DNA of 64,000 nt from NCBI GenBank assembly GCA_029959085.1, contig JARWIR010000014.1:10710001-10774000 (forward strand), written 5' to 3'. Source of the stretch: Nemophila menziesii (lineage: Eukaryota > Streptophyta > Magnoliopsida > Boraginales > Hydrophyllaceae). Positions 32,913-43,630 of the stretch are shown piece after piece. The stretch's first letter is position 1; every line of letters starts with the position of its first letter. Under the pieces are notes generated by a model. It was not told the origin of the DNA, made no database searches, and worked only from the letters and a program-made list of their open reading frames with translations. The position numbers and the translations under genes are program-made.

Positions 32913-35577
32913 ATGACAAATAGGATTGATTCCTTGTGTTATAACTGGTGGGGTCCTAGTGTGTTATAAAATAATGGAATAAAAGCAAAGGAATAAAGGA
33001 TCCACAGACCATAAGTGTACGGGCCGTTCCAAGTAATAGATAAGTAAAATCGGGATTATCGTCTGCACAGGGATTTAAGTAGTTATTCTAAATTCGTGCT
33101 CAATATTAGAATAGATAGTTTTAATTGTCTTAATTAAAAATATAGCAATGAAGTATTTTCTTTTCTAATAAAATAAATAATAAATAATAAACAATTATGC
33201 AAATAAGATAAGGAGATGCAAGTATGAATCTGTCCTATTGAATTTATGATTCCTAAGAATAAGGGTGGATGGTAAATTTCATAATAGTCGGGACTCTATA
33301 TTCTCCTAACCCCCGTCAGGGCGATTATAAGCTACGTTTAGATGATTGAGATCTTTGACCTCTTTGGCTACGTGGTTAGTCAAGCCTGTCAGTAAATAAC
33401 GGACACCACGCGTCTATACCATAGTTTTGTAATTAAACCCCCCGTCAAGGTGATCACTCGCCACTAAGTGAATAGCCTAATTACAAAAATCTACCCCTGA
33501 TTCGCGACGTCAATGATAGTAAACAAGCACAAGAATATAGTCAATTGAAATTAAGAACCAATTCATTTAAATACTAAAATCCCAGATTCAAATTAAAACA
33601 GAAAAACAATAATCCTTCTTCCTCCTCTAGATCCTCCTGATTGCTTCTATGATGATTTATGTATGTATATTAAGCTTATGCAACCAAGGGATGATTTTCT
33701 AAGGTTTAGAACCGCTACTGATATATATATATATAGGTGTTAGGTCGAAATCTTGGAGTAGGGGTCAAGTAAAAAAGAGTCCAACTCAAATTCGTAACCC
33801 TAATATATAGAAAAGGTAAGAAAATGTTTCTGTATTGTTTTGGTCGTAACTTCTTTGTTTCAACTTCGATTGACACGTTCTATGTATCGAAACTGATCGT
33901 CTCGGAAAGCTCTACAACTTTTCTTTAGACTATTCTTCCAAATTCCTAGACAATCTTGAGTTATGATCACTTTTGTGGACGTAGCTGGTGAAATTCAAAT
34001 TTATTTGGCAACTTTTCCTTTCCTAGTTTATCCTTTCCTTCTTCCAATTCCTGATTTCTTCAAGATCTTCTTTCCTTATCTTCTTATAATTGATTTGGCA
34101 TCTAATTTATTTTTACATATCTTTAAAGCTTCACATTAACACACAAATTAAACCAAATATGCTCTAAAAATAATAATTTATCAAATCAAGACAAGAAATA
34201 GGAATATTACGAAATAAGCACAAAAGTCAATATAAAAAGACCATTTTTAACCTAAAATGATATCTCCTAAGGGCTTATATTTAGACCAAAAAGGGAGACA
34301 TCAAAAACCGAAGAAATAGAGTTAATCCCAACACTCTTGGGGCTACTCCAGCTAATGCCATTGATATTCCAGATTCAAGTTCTAAGCCGAATAATGGAGA
34401 AGTTGAGAATAATATGAAGAGGAAAGAGAAACCACGTACTATTGTTCTAGAAAAGCCTATCGTAGATGAAGAAAACGATGAAGAACAAGAGGTAAGTGAA
34501 CCGATTAACCCTCCTCATTCTGTTAGAAGAAAAGCAATGGTTTTGAAACCTAAACCTAAGAAGCCATTCGTACCTTGGAAAGAACAAGTTCGTGAGAGAT
34601 TTGCTAGTATTTCTTTTGGTGTTGAGAAAGGATTTCCGATGAATATAATGGACGGTGAATTCAAAGATTATGCGGTTGCATTTGACGAGTTTGGATGAAA
34701 AGAGTTGTGAGAAAGAGAGTTGAATTATATTCCGACCTTAGTTCAAGAGTTTTATGAAGAATTAATCTTTGCGAATGGTAATGCTATTGAACTCCGTAAG
34801 AAGATTATTCCTTTCTCAGTTGAGCATATTCGTAAGGTATTTAACTTACCAAACTTGAACGGTCCATGCTAATATCAAGAAGAGCTTAATTATTCGGCAT
34901 TCGAATGGGATTCATTTTATCAAAGTGTTTTGATTCCTGGGATTTCGCCCATACCCATACGAAGGTCATGCCTTTAGTAGTCATTTATTGCCGCGTGCTA
35001 GAGTATTCCTACCTTCTTTGGTAACAATCACATATCTGAGGTAACACGTGAACAACTTATCTTCATTAAATGTATTATCGAGAAGAAGGATATTGATGTA
35101 GCTCGTGTAATATATAACTCCATTATGGATTACACAAAAGCTCCCATTGATGCACGCAACCTCGAGTTCCCATACACTATCACAAAAATTTGTATTGACA
35201 TTAATGTGCCACTTAAGAACATTGAGGATGAACCAGTAGAAAAAGGTGTTAATCTCAAAACGATTTCAATTGCAAATATTCATAATGAGGTAAAAAAGAA
35301 TGGGATTGAGTTAGACAAGCCGTTCGGACAAAGAAAAGATAGACCTCGTCAACGCAGAGTTAGAGTTGCCAAAGATCATGAGATTATTGAAAGGATGAAA
35401 GCTTTCGAGGAGAGACATGAAAAGGTCTTGAAGGCTATAGGAAGAGTTACAAGAGAGTTAGTATTTATGAAAAACAAATTGGATAGGTTGGGCGACTCAC
35501 AACATGCCGTTTATACGATGCTTAAGAAGATGACCCAACCTGGACGCAACACTGATAACCAGCCTAGTGCTGGTTAA
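32913..35577 (+). pseudogene. ORF2 of element C, interrupted by a solo LTR
   Basis: The ATG at 32913 starts MTNRIDSLCYN, then a minus-strand LTR intervenes (32946-34303). The same frame resumes at 34309 and is open to 34698 (acidic EENDEEQEVSEP, basic KPKPKKPF). TGG-to-TGA changes stop it at 34696 and shortly after. The central block is recognisable in broken form (LVQEFYEELIFANGN, IPFSVEHIRKVFNLP, FGNNHISEVTREQLIF). The C-terminal 150 codons (35125-35577) are open and end in a Lys/Glu/Arg-rich probable coiled coil (FEERHEKVLKAIGRVTRELV). It is distantly related to ORF2 of A, B, D1 and E. No membrane segment. Confidence 0.78.
32946..34303 (-). mobile_element. Solo LTR of a related gypsy family, minus strand
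   Basis: Read on the minus strand it begins TGATGTCTCCC and ends ATAACACACTAGGACCCCACCA-like (final bases CCCCACCA), 1358 bp. It shares the start and the ATTTTAGGT context of the C LTR but is diverged. The flanks are ATAAC (32941-32945) and AAAAC (34304-34308), a target duplication with one mismatch. No internal sequence is present, so it is the product of LTR-LTR recombination. It splits ORF2 of C without disturbing the frame on either side. Confidence 0.88.
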
Positions 35578-36339
35578 GATACGTTTCCTAACCTTATCTC
35601 ATTTAGTAGTGTATATTAGTTTAATTTCTTTATCGAGTCTTCTCGAGTCGTGGGGACACGACTCATTTTTTAGTTTGGAGTGAGGTTCGTTGCCTCATCC
35701 CAATTTTTTTTGTGTTATTTGTTTTATTTGCTTTCAATAAAATTAATTTTAGGGTTAGGTTTGACTGTAGAGCATATTAAATGACCCCATTAACCAATGT
35801 TTTTATTAATTTATGATAGAAAATAGTAGACCTTAGGAGTTAGTATATAACGCACTTAAATTGCATGCAAATATAGGTATTTGATAGGAGAAATTAATGA
35901 ACAGTGCAAAAAGAAGTAAACTTGTACTTAAGGAAATTTTTTGGTTTGTAGAATGTGAGATCCAAATTAGTAGAGAACCCACTTAGGTATAAACTATAGA
36001 CAAGCTATGTAACTAGGAAAATGATAAAGGTAGTTCTTTGTTATCCCTTTGAGACTTTTAAGCATTTTGTCCCTTAATTTAATATTATCTGTCTTAGCCC
36101 CATTTTTAGCCTTTAAGCCTTTCTTTTGTCGCCACAATATAAGCCCATATCACCTTAGTTTATTAGGCATTTCCATATGACCCGCACTTGAATCACAATC
36201 CTGAGACTTCCTGTCTTGAGCTTGAGTTTGGGGTGGTGGGTTTCATCATTGGCATATAACATTGGGAGGGAATTTGTATGTGTTTTATTTATGCGCAATT
36301 GTTGATGATGTATTATTTGTAACCCTTCGTCGGGGTCTT

Positions 36340-36342
<3 letters not shown>

Positions 36343-36382
<40 letters not shown>
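36343..36382. repeat. (TA)n microsatellite in element C
   Basis: About 20 TA dinucleotides between the arms of the long-range inverted repeat, the same place as in element A. Confidence 0.95.
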
Positions 36383-36385
<3 letters not shown>

Positions 36386-36537
36386 GAAAAAATAAAGTAA
36401 CCGACAAAGTAGAGTTTTTGAAAATCATCTTTAGTGCTTATTGGGTAATTTTGGGACGCTACATTAGTGCGTCATATGGGTTGAGTGAGAACAATATTCG
36501 AGTGCAAACAGAAGCTTGTGGACAGTTTGTTGATGGT

Positions 36538-36565
36538 AAGTGAGGAGAGAGCCAAAAGCTCACTT
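36538..36565 (+). other. Conserved 3' hairpin AAGTGAG...CTCACTT (element C)
   Basis: A 7-bp perfect stem around GAGAGAGCCAAAAG. The loop and stem match A, B, D1 and E although the surrounding sequence has diverged. Confidence 0.65.
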
Positions 36566-36950
36566 CAAATTTACCGAATATACATTTCATACCGTCCCTA
36601 AGCCTACGCTATGACCATAAAGTCCTCGTAATTCCTAGATATATAGTGGATTTATAATTCAGCTAATAGGGAGTATGCTAAGTGGAGTGTTCAAAATTAG
36701 TGAGGATTGATGAACACCCTATAACCATCATCTTGAGATAAGTACAAGCGTAACCTTCTAGCATTGTGAAGTTAATTTTTGATTGATTATCTGTATTTTA
36801 TTTTGCATGACATGTGTATGTGTATATTAATTCCTAGGTCATACTATATGGGATTTGTTTTACGTATTGCTTTGGGTGTTATTTGCTAGAGTCTACATTT
36901 TTGTGTTTCACCTAAGGCCCTGGTTTTTATTATACTTTGTTGGGACGAAA

Positions 36951-36970
36951 AAGGTTTGAGTTGGGGGTCT
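36951..36970 (+). promoter_or_regulatory. Polypurine tract (element C)
   Basis: AAGGTTTGAGTTGGGGGTCT directly precedes the 3' LTR start. Confidence 0.78.
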
Positions 36971-38499
36971 TGATGTCTCCCGTTTTATTCTAAATATTAG
37001 CCCCTAGGAGACATTATTTTAGGTGATTAATTGACTTATTTGATAGAATTTTAAGCTTATTTGATTATATTGCGTTTTCTCCCCTTGGATTTGTATTATT
37101 TGCGTTTTAGAGCTTTTGTGCGGTAATTGTTAGTTTTTAGTGTAAAGTTCTTAGGTCCATGGATTAGATGGAGCACCAAGATAGTGAGGAGAAATGGGAA
37201 TTAAACTCATAGATCGTGTGTAGAAGTCAAAGGTGAGAAAAGTTGATTCGAAGAAGTTATTAGATGAGAATGAAATTTGGAAGGCTGTTACAAATCACAG
37301 TTTTTGAGCCACTTAGCCACTGATTCAGCCTTAGAGTCGTGGAATAAGGAATTTGCATCTTTGAGTCAGGAAGATTTTGCAAGTTGAACAAAGTGATTCC
37401 GAGTCCGGACACAAAAGTTACAGCTGTTTTAGTAACAGCTGTACATCAGTTACAGGATTTCATTTTAGGATTGGACTTTTATTTCATTTAACCTATTTCC
37501 TTTTAAGAGTGGAGCCCAGTCCGTTTTCCCATCATATATCATCCTTCGACTTCATTTTAAACGGACACAACTCATATTACACAAGTCAGAACGCCAGAGA
37601 AGAAGTCAGAAGCAAAAGGAGAGAAGAAACTGAAGCTAGAAGAATTTTTTCCATCGACAGTCACAATCAATCCTTTAATTAGGTTACCCATTTCATTTTT
37701 TAATTGAACATGAGTATTATCTTTTATTTCAGTTTTTCATTTTATTATGAGCTAAATACTTTAAGTGCTTGAGAATCGTAATAATGGGATGAACCCTAAT
37801 TAGTTTATTCATGTTTCTGAATTTGGGATTTCCTTAATTTAAATTGAATTGGGTATTTAATATTTGTTATTACTTTGTTGTTATTTACTAATTATTTTTG
37901 GTACAACTAGAATTAGGTATTAGTATTTGGGCTATTCACTTTAAGTGGCAAAAGTGATCATCCGACCGGGGGGGTCGAATACGGAACTATTCGGTTGTAA
38001 GAACTTCACATACGAAGAGGCATATTCGGTTGATCGGTGTTTATAGCATTTTAGGATAGCTCCTAGGTCCACCCAACAGGGGGCTAGGAGATATCAGATA
38101 CCCTACTAGTATTAAAATACCGATTCTACCCTTAAACAGAAACGTTAATTAAATTGATTAGGCAGACCCCTTGCGGGACTCAAGTACACCTTCTCACTCT
38201 TGCGTCTATTCATATTTAATTCACTTGGATTTATTTTACTTGCGTCCATTTACTTGCGTTAATTTAGTACTTTAATTATTTGCGTCTTACTCTTAAAACA
38301 AAACCCGACAAATATTTTATCATTTATTTTCTTGTCTTATAACAACTATCATCACTTATTGCATAACATCATTAGTCATATCCATCTGTCCCTGAGATCG
38401 ATTCCTGTTTACCGGATTATTATTTGGACGACCCGTACACTTGCTGTTCGTGTCCCTCCATTTTATGGGTGTTATTTTATAACAAACCAGGAGACACCA
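36971..38499 (+). repeat. Element C 3' LTR
   Basis: TGATGTCTCC...GGAGACACCA, 1529 bp, uninterrupted, followed by the target duplication ATATG at 38500-38504. Confidence 0.95.
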
Positions 38500-38504
38500 A
38501 TATG

Positions 38505-39357
38505 CGATATATCTGTTTTTCAAACCAGATATAATTTACACCCTTATTATTCCTATCAATACCGTACCAATTTCCACTAAAACATGACATTTTACATGTG
38601 AAATTAACATAGAATATCACTTAAACCATTTATTATTGACAATTTATCACCAATTAAAGGTAACCACTAATCCCATTTTCTTAAAACTGACAACAATTAT
38701 GTTGTGCTTACCACTAACCCTATTCGTAAGTAACACTACACTAATACCATAATCATATTGTGCTTACCACAAATCCTTTTAAAAATACATTAAATTAACG
38801 CTAAACATAAATAAAATTAAAGTATAACCTATTCAAAATTCATTATCCTAATCACAAATAAAAGAAAGAGTTTTTAACCCATTATGAAACCCATTTTGAA
38901 ACTCATTTGTGAAAGAACCCCATTTACTATACCTTTACTAATTTGGAAAATACCCTTTACATTTAATTTGTATGTTAGATTCGATGGAGCTAAAAATCCC
39001 CAACTTTGATTTGTTTTTTATATTGAATTAGTACTGTTGAAGAAGAAGGGTATGGATATGAGGTGGTTTATATTAAAGAAATAAGGGGGAATATTGGTAA
39101 ATCCAGACATTAAAAAAAGAAAAATCCATCCATAGGGAAAAAGCACGTGCGTGTAGTGAACTTGACGTTGAAAATGGATGGTGAGGAGGTGTAAGTAATT
39201 ATTTGTATAGTTTAGAGGGGTATTTACATATTTTTGTCCAGAGGAGGTTTCAGATTTTTGAAATTTTTAGGGAAAACATCAACTAGTCTTCCTAAATCAA
39301 ATAGATAGTTTTAATTCCATCTCATCCAAATTAAAATTTAAAATATATATCTAGTTA
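38505..39357. other. Flanking DNA right of element C, no gene seen
   Basis: AT-rich continuation of the locus that C entered. Only short frames. A TTGTGCTTACCAC phrase is repeated near 38700-38770. No recognised domain. Confidence 0.6.
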
Positions 39358-39475
39358 TTTTAGTTATTAGGGGTCAATGACCCAAAAAATCAAAATAATA
39401 TTATACTTGCCCCAAAGAATCATCCATTAACTTACTATTAAAAGATTACATGTTTACCCTTACACCATAAGAACT

Positions 39476-39583
39476 ATTCCCGTCAAGGACGATTCCCGTC
39501 AAAGGACGATTCCCGTCAAGGACGATTCCCGTCAAGGACGATTCCCGTCACCGACGATTCCCGTCACCGACGAATCCCGTCAT
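39476..39583. repeat. 16-bp minisatellite inside the Mutator-like element
   Basis: Six to seven copies of ATTCCCGTCAAGGACG, the last ones with CACCGACG. One copy has an extra A. Confidence 0.9.
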
Positions 39584-39585
39584 TA

Positions 39586-39900
39586 CGCATATAAATCCCA
39601 TCACTAGTTGTATTGAATTCCACCAATATTTTGACAAAAAAAAAAATCCCACCAATACAACTATATCTCATCAACTAACGTATAAAATCCCATGACGCAT
39701 ATAAATCCCATCAAAGTTGTATTGAATTCCACCAATATTTTGACAAAAAAAAAAATCCCACCAATACAAACTATATCCCATCAACTAACGTATATAATCC
39801 CATAACAAAAATAAATCCCATCAACTAAATAAAACCCCACCAATACAACTATATCCCATCAACTAACGTATAAAATCGCATGACGCATATAAATCCCAGA
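39586..39900. repeat. 110-bp tandem repeat inside the Mutator-like element
   Basis: Units 39586-39695 and 39696-39805 are almost identical. They share CGCATATAAATCCCATCA, TTGTATTGAATTCCACCAAT, an A-run and ACTATATCCCATCAACTAAC. A third, internally deleted unit (39806-39883) and the start of a fourth follow. The phrase AAATCCCATCA also reappears at about 40528. Confidence 0.88.
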
Positions 39901-40630
39901 ATTTTATGGTGTTTTAAAAATGCATTTAGTTATTTGTTATTCTTCATATTTTCTATGATTAAGTTTGTAATAAAAAAAAATATATAGAGGAGCGCAGTTT
40001 GAGTATGTGCTGATTACTGTATTTGTCATCACACCGATATAAGAGTACATAGGCCAAAGGAAACTGATGCAAATTGGTGTAGAGTAAACAAAAATGACAA
40101 AATAAAGTATGGCTTTTTTTTTTCTTTTATTAATTCACTTTGTATTGCGCAGGACATTTAGGTGAACATACTTGTACTTTACTTAGAAAAACATAGGATG
40201 TGACATGTGAATTACAATGTATATAAATTGCACAAGGACCAAAAAACAAAAATTGCACAGGGACCAAAAATTGCAATTAACCAAGAATCGAACAAAAAAA
40301 ATTGCAAAAATTGGCCCTTTGAGATGGATGTTGGCTCCACCACTGCCATGGTGCAATCAACTACAAAAGAAATGGACTTAAGTGAGCTATAGGTTATAGT
40401 CATATATATGTATATACAGAACAATAAACTCACAAAAATACATTAAAAACAATGAATTAATCGAAAATACACACCTGTGTAGCTAAAGAAGAAGAAGAAC
40501 AGCAGCTCCGCAAGCTATCACATCGTATAAATCCCATCAGATATATTTGGGGCTTTTGAACAGCAGCTCCGCAAGGAAGGTGGGGAGTTGATGGGAGTGA
40601 TGATTTGGGGCTTTTGAACGAGAATAGAAC

Positions 40631-40858
40631 TTACGTTTTCTTCAATTGCACCTTAAGAAACTTGTTCGGTGCAGTGTAAGAAGCTAATTTACGAGCGATT
40701 TCATTATCCATAGCATCAACATTCTCCAAAGCAAGCTCCTGCTTTCCTTCTTCACCATCAGCTATCAAACCAGATAAAATCTTCTTGAGCCTCCTGCTTT
40801 GATGAGACGATGAAGCAGACCCCATTGCTGAGCTAGGTAACCGATCTATATCACCCAA
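40631..40858 (-). CDS. Chimeric captured ORF: UPL3-like fragment joined to an SF3B1-like fragment
   Basis: 75 codons from an ATG at 40858. The first part (LPSSAMGSASSSHQ, LKKILSGLIADGEEGKQ) closely resembles a segment of plant HECT E3 ligase UPL3/UPL4 near the start of its repeat region. The resemblance extends upstream of the ATG (QLRKLGDIDRLPSSAM), so the true fragment is longer. At GKQ the sequence switches to ENVDAMDNEIARKLASYTAP, which resembles from memory the N-terminal region of plant splicing factor SF3B1 (less certain). The frame runs to KKT and stops, but the DNA there reads AAAACGTAAGT, a good 5' splice donor, so a transcript might splice on. It lies inside the Mutator-like element. 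It cannot encode a working ligase or splicing factor; any role would be regulatory. Confidence 0.6.
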   Translation of the reverse strand: MGDIDRLPSSAMGSASSSHQSRRLKKILSGLIADGEEGKQELALENVDAMDNEIARKLASYTAPNKFLKVQLKKT

Positions 40859-41133
40859 TTTCCTTAACTGGCGGTGAAAAGAGAGAGATGAGAGAGAAAG
40901 TCTGATGGGAGAGAGTAAAAAAATGAAAATGAATCGTTTAATAATTATGAGATATATATATATATATATATATTAAAAAATTTGTAATATAGAAAATAAG
41001 TAGGGATATTTTTGTCCAATAATGTATAAAATAATTCAATTGATGATTTTATTGGGCAGAAATATTGTGTTTGATGTTATTGGACTGAAAATAATATTAA
41101 TTTGATTTTTTGGGACATTTTCCCTTTTAGTTA

Positions 41134-41809
41134 ATCATGAATATTCTTGTTTGTACGATACGTTTTTTTTAATTCATGTTTTAGTAAAATAATATGGTTA
41201 ATGGTATCAAATATTTTTTCGGTCTCTAAAATTAATTTTGAAAATTCATGTGGTAAAAACATGTCATGAAAATCCTATGTGTTAAAAAAAATATGCATCC
41301 AAGACCTTCGTTACTTTTTCCATTTGATGTCACTACCAAGCACATAAGCAGTTGTGCCAAGGTCCAATAGATGTACCTAAGTGGTTGTACCCAAGTTATA
41401 TCCAAGTAGCCCATAACCAAGTATACAGTACCCAAAAAATCCGTACCCAAGTAGCAGTACCAAATAGTCGTACCTAGTTAAAATTCCATGTCTAGCCGTT
41501 GTTCCAAATGAAATTTTACTACAAAACAATGAAACATTTTTTTAATGTTAAAAAAATGAAACATGATAAAACCTCTTTACTTTCGAATTGGAACAAAAAA
41601 ACAATGAAACATGATAAAAATCTCTTCATATGGTCTAGGCGGTGGTTTTCTTGTGTACGAGAGAGGCGACGACGGTTTTCATGTGAATGAGAGAGGCTGA
41701 GTGTTGGTGGAGAACTTGAGAAGGTGAGTTCTGAAGATATTTTGTTTTCTTTTTGTTGCGATCTAGGCTTAGATCTTAGGGGAAAGAGATTATTCTTTTG
41801 TTTTGGTTT
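41134..41809. other. Flanking DNA, no gene seen
   Basis: AT-rich. A cluster of degenerate GTACCCAAGTAG-like phrases lies at about 41340-41480, and a short duplicated AACAATGAAACAT...ATGATAAAA phrase at 41525-41620. From about 41640 GC content rises and the phrase GCGACGGTTTTC appears. No coding region recognised. Confidence 0.55.
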
Positions 41810-42045
41810 GATGATGGTGGATAATGGCCCACGAATGGCGACAATGTTCTTATGCAGCAGAGTGGCCGAGTTGAAGAGATGGTGGTGAAGAATGGTCCAC
41901 GATGGCGTCGATTTTCTTCTACAGCAGAACCCCAGAGTTGAAGAGATGGTGGTGGAGAATGGTCCACGAAGGCGACGGTTTTCTTATGTAGGAGAGCAGT
42001 GACGATTAAGAGATGGTGGAGAATGGTCCACGATGGCGTCAGTTT
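41810..42045. repeat. 67-bp tandem repeat, about 3.5 units
   Basis: Units at 41810-41875, 41876-41942, 41943-42009 and 42010-42045 share GAGATGGTGG.GAGAATGGTCCACGATGGCG followed by a GATTTTCTT-like stretch. The phrase GGCGACGGTTTTC in unit 3 also occurs in the hairpin spacers of D1 and D2. The array abuts recognisable ORF2 leader sequence of unit E, exactly where the spacer should be, so it may be an expanded or diverged spacer. Confidence 0.82.
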
Positions 42046-42417
42046 AATGAAGAAAGCCTCACTTTCTTCCCCAACCCTTTCCTAACTCCATTAAAACTTC
42101 ATCAAACCTTCACAAAACATCAAAACACTACCCAATCACCATAAATTTACACCCAATCCTTTCCCCACATCATTATAGAGAAGATTCAACCATTCATATC
42201 ATACTAAAACAATTTGAATCCAAGAATAAAAAGCCTAAATTCCAAAATTCATCCAATAATTTCTTAGATCCATACTAATCAAAGAAGAATCAGTCCTACC
42301 CATATAGAGAATCATCTTCATAACACCTTTCCTAACCCAAACAAAGCTTGTTCAACCTATATTCAAGAGTTTCAAATTTCAAGAGTGCTCAAAGCTCTGA
42401 GTTGGAGGTCAATTGAG

Positions 42418-43630
42418 ATGACGAAAAGAACAGAAACATTATCCAGTACTAGGGAGATGAAGAAGAACCAAAGTAAGGTATTGGTTTTTAGTGAGAAGAA
42501 ATCCATTGAGAAAAATTTAAGCTCTAGTATAAAGGGAAAAACAGGTTCAGAAAGTAGACGGAAGCTAGCTGTGGTAAATTCAAAAAGCAAAAAAGTTTCA
42601 ACTTAATAAAAACGACACCACAACCTTTACAAATCGAGAGTCATGTGCCTAAGATTAATAAAGCTTCCAAGGCCATCATATCTTCAACAGAGAAACACTT
42701 AACGGAACTTCCTTTGGCTTATGAGAGAGTATTTTAAGAATAAGTTGAAGAAGGCGAATATAAGAGATTCATAGAGATGGGTGATAGATTGTGTTGGTAT
42801 ACATTCATGTTGCAAAGATCGAATTTATGTAGAGAGTTAGCTTTGGATTTCTATTTAGGCCTCTTTAGCCGAGATAGTAATGGTTGTGTTCCAGTTAGAG
42901 GCAAGTTAGTTTCTTTCTCAGCCGAAGAGATTCGAAACCACTTCCAGTTTAAGAAATTGGTTGGACCATGTAAGTATAGAGAAGCCATGGAAAATATCAA
43001 GACTTTCGATTGAAATCTAGTTTTTGAGCATGTATTAGATAGGGAGAAAGTGCAAGAAATAAGAGAGAAGTAAAGGCGCCTTGGCCTTACAAATATCTCC
43101 AAGCAGATACTAAAGTTTGGCACCATTTCCTTACAGAAAATGTCTTTGGAAACCTGAGAACTTTGGAGGCAACTAAGAAGAACGCAATATTGTTGAATTG
43201 TATTTTAAGGGGAGAAGAAGTGGACGTGGCACAGCTGATTTTTGAGGAGGTGATGCGATTCTCAGTCTCTCCTACTTCGTTATTTAGTTTGAAATATCCT
43301 AATATGACCACGTGCCTTGTTCGGAAAGCAAGTGTGATTCCGGTTAAATAAGAGAAGCTAATGTATAATATGGTGAACAATATTGACAACAATTGGATCA
43401 AGACTGCTTTGAAAGGAGCAGGAGCTACAAAACTCTCGAAAGATGAAGAGGATCGTATTTGGCGAGAAAAGATGGAGGAGCGAATGAATAAAGTCGAAGT
43501 AGCTCAAACTTTCTTGGCCAATGATGTGGCACAATTTAAAGCTAATCAAGTGCATATCATGACAATCCTGTAGAAATTAAAGACACATCCAGTAAATCCT
43601 ATCTTGGATGTCGATAATTCAAGGCAATAG
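42418..43630 (+). pseudogene. ORF2 of unit E, broken
   Basis: The ATG at 42418 opens MTKRTETLSSTREMKKNQ, a basic N-terminus, closed by TAA near 42603. The central block (GDRLCWYTFMLQRSNLCREL, LGLFSRDSNG, SFSAEEIRNHF) is open at 42777-43013. A stop at 43012 and a small deletion near 43060 follow. NVFGNLRTLEATKKNAILLN and the C-terminal coiled coil (WREKMEERMNKVEVAQTFL) are open in pieces to 43573. The ancestral stop is TAG at 43628. Same family as ORF2 of A, with several disabling changes. Confidence 0.76.

Larger units (their letters stand above)
35578..36950 (+). other. Long 3' non-coding region (element C)
   Basis: No ORF. Conserved blocks shared with A/B/D/E despite greater divergence elsewhere: GAGTCGTGGGGACACGACTC (about 35643-35662), ATATGACCCGCACTTGAATC (about 36176), inverted repeat TTCGTCGG (36326) / CCGACAAA (36401) around a TA run, hairpin AAGTGAG...CTCACTT (36538-36565) and ATACCGTCCCTAAGCCTA (about 36588). 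Confidence 0.7.
4437..38499 (+). mobile_element. Element C: outermost Athila-type Ty3/gypsy LTR retrotransposon, degenerate
   Basis: Both LTRs begin TGATGTCTCC and end GACACCA, and the element is flanked by the 5-bp duplication ATATG (4432-4436 and 38500-38504). Without its insertions it would be about 13 kb: LTR, primer site, gag, protease, RT, RNase H, integrase, spacer with tandem repeats, ORF2, long 3' non-coding region, polypurine tract, LTR. Domain order and the ORF between integrase and the 3' LTR fit the Athila lineage. It carries element B in its 5' LTR and a solo LTR in ORF2. All coding regions are broken. Over the first ~345 bp the two LTRs differ at about 25 positions by hand count (about 7%), making it the oldest insertion of the nest. 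Confidence 0.93.
39367..41124 (-). mobile_element. Mutator-like element (Pack-MULE type) carrying host gene fragments
   Basis: The 9-bp sequence TTTTAGTTA lies on both sides (39358-39366 and 41125-41133), the duplication length typical of Mutator-like elements. The ends are inverted repeats: the left end reads GGGGTCAATGACCCAAAAAA, and the complement of the right end reads GGGAAAATGTCCCAAAAAA, with similarity continuing through TCAAA.TAATATTA and, past an indel, a GCCC..AAATCATC stretch. No transposase is encoded. Inside are two tandem-repeat blocks and a minus-strand chimeric ORF resembling exons of two plant genes, so it fits a Pack-MULE. The left boundary is uncertain by three bases (TTA before GGGG). 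Confidence 0.78.

Noticed and set aside
36155..36385. Minus-strand ORF starting with alternating Tyr/Ile
   Set aside because: It is the translation of the TA microsatellite in the C 3' region.
39476..39583. Regular short repeats resembling a CRISPR array
   Set aside because: The 16-bp units are directly adjacent, with no unique spacers, in plant DNA. It is a minisatellite.
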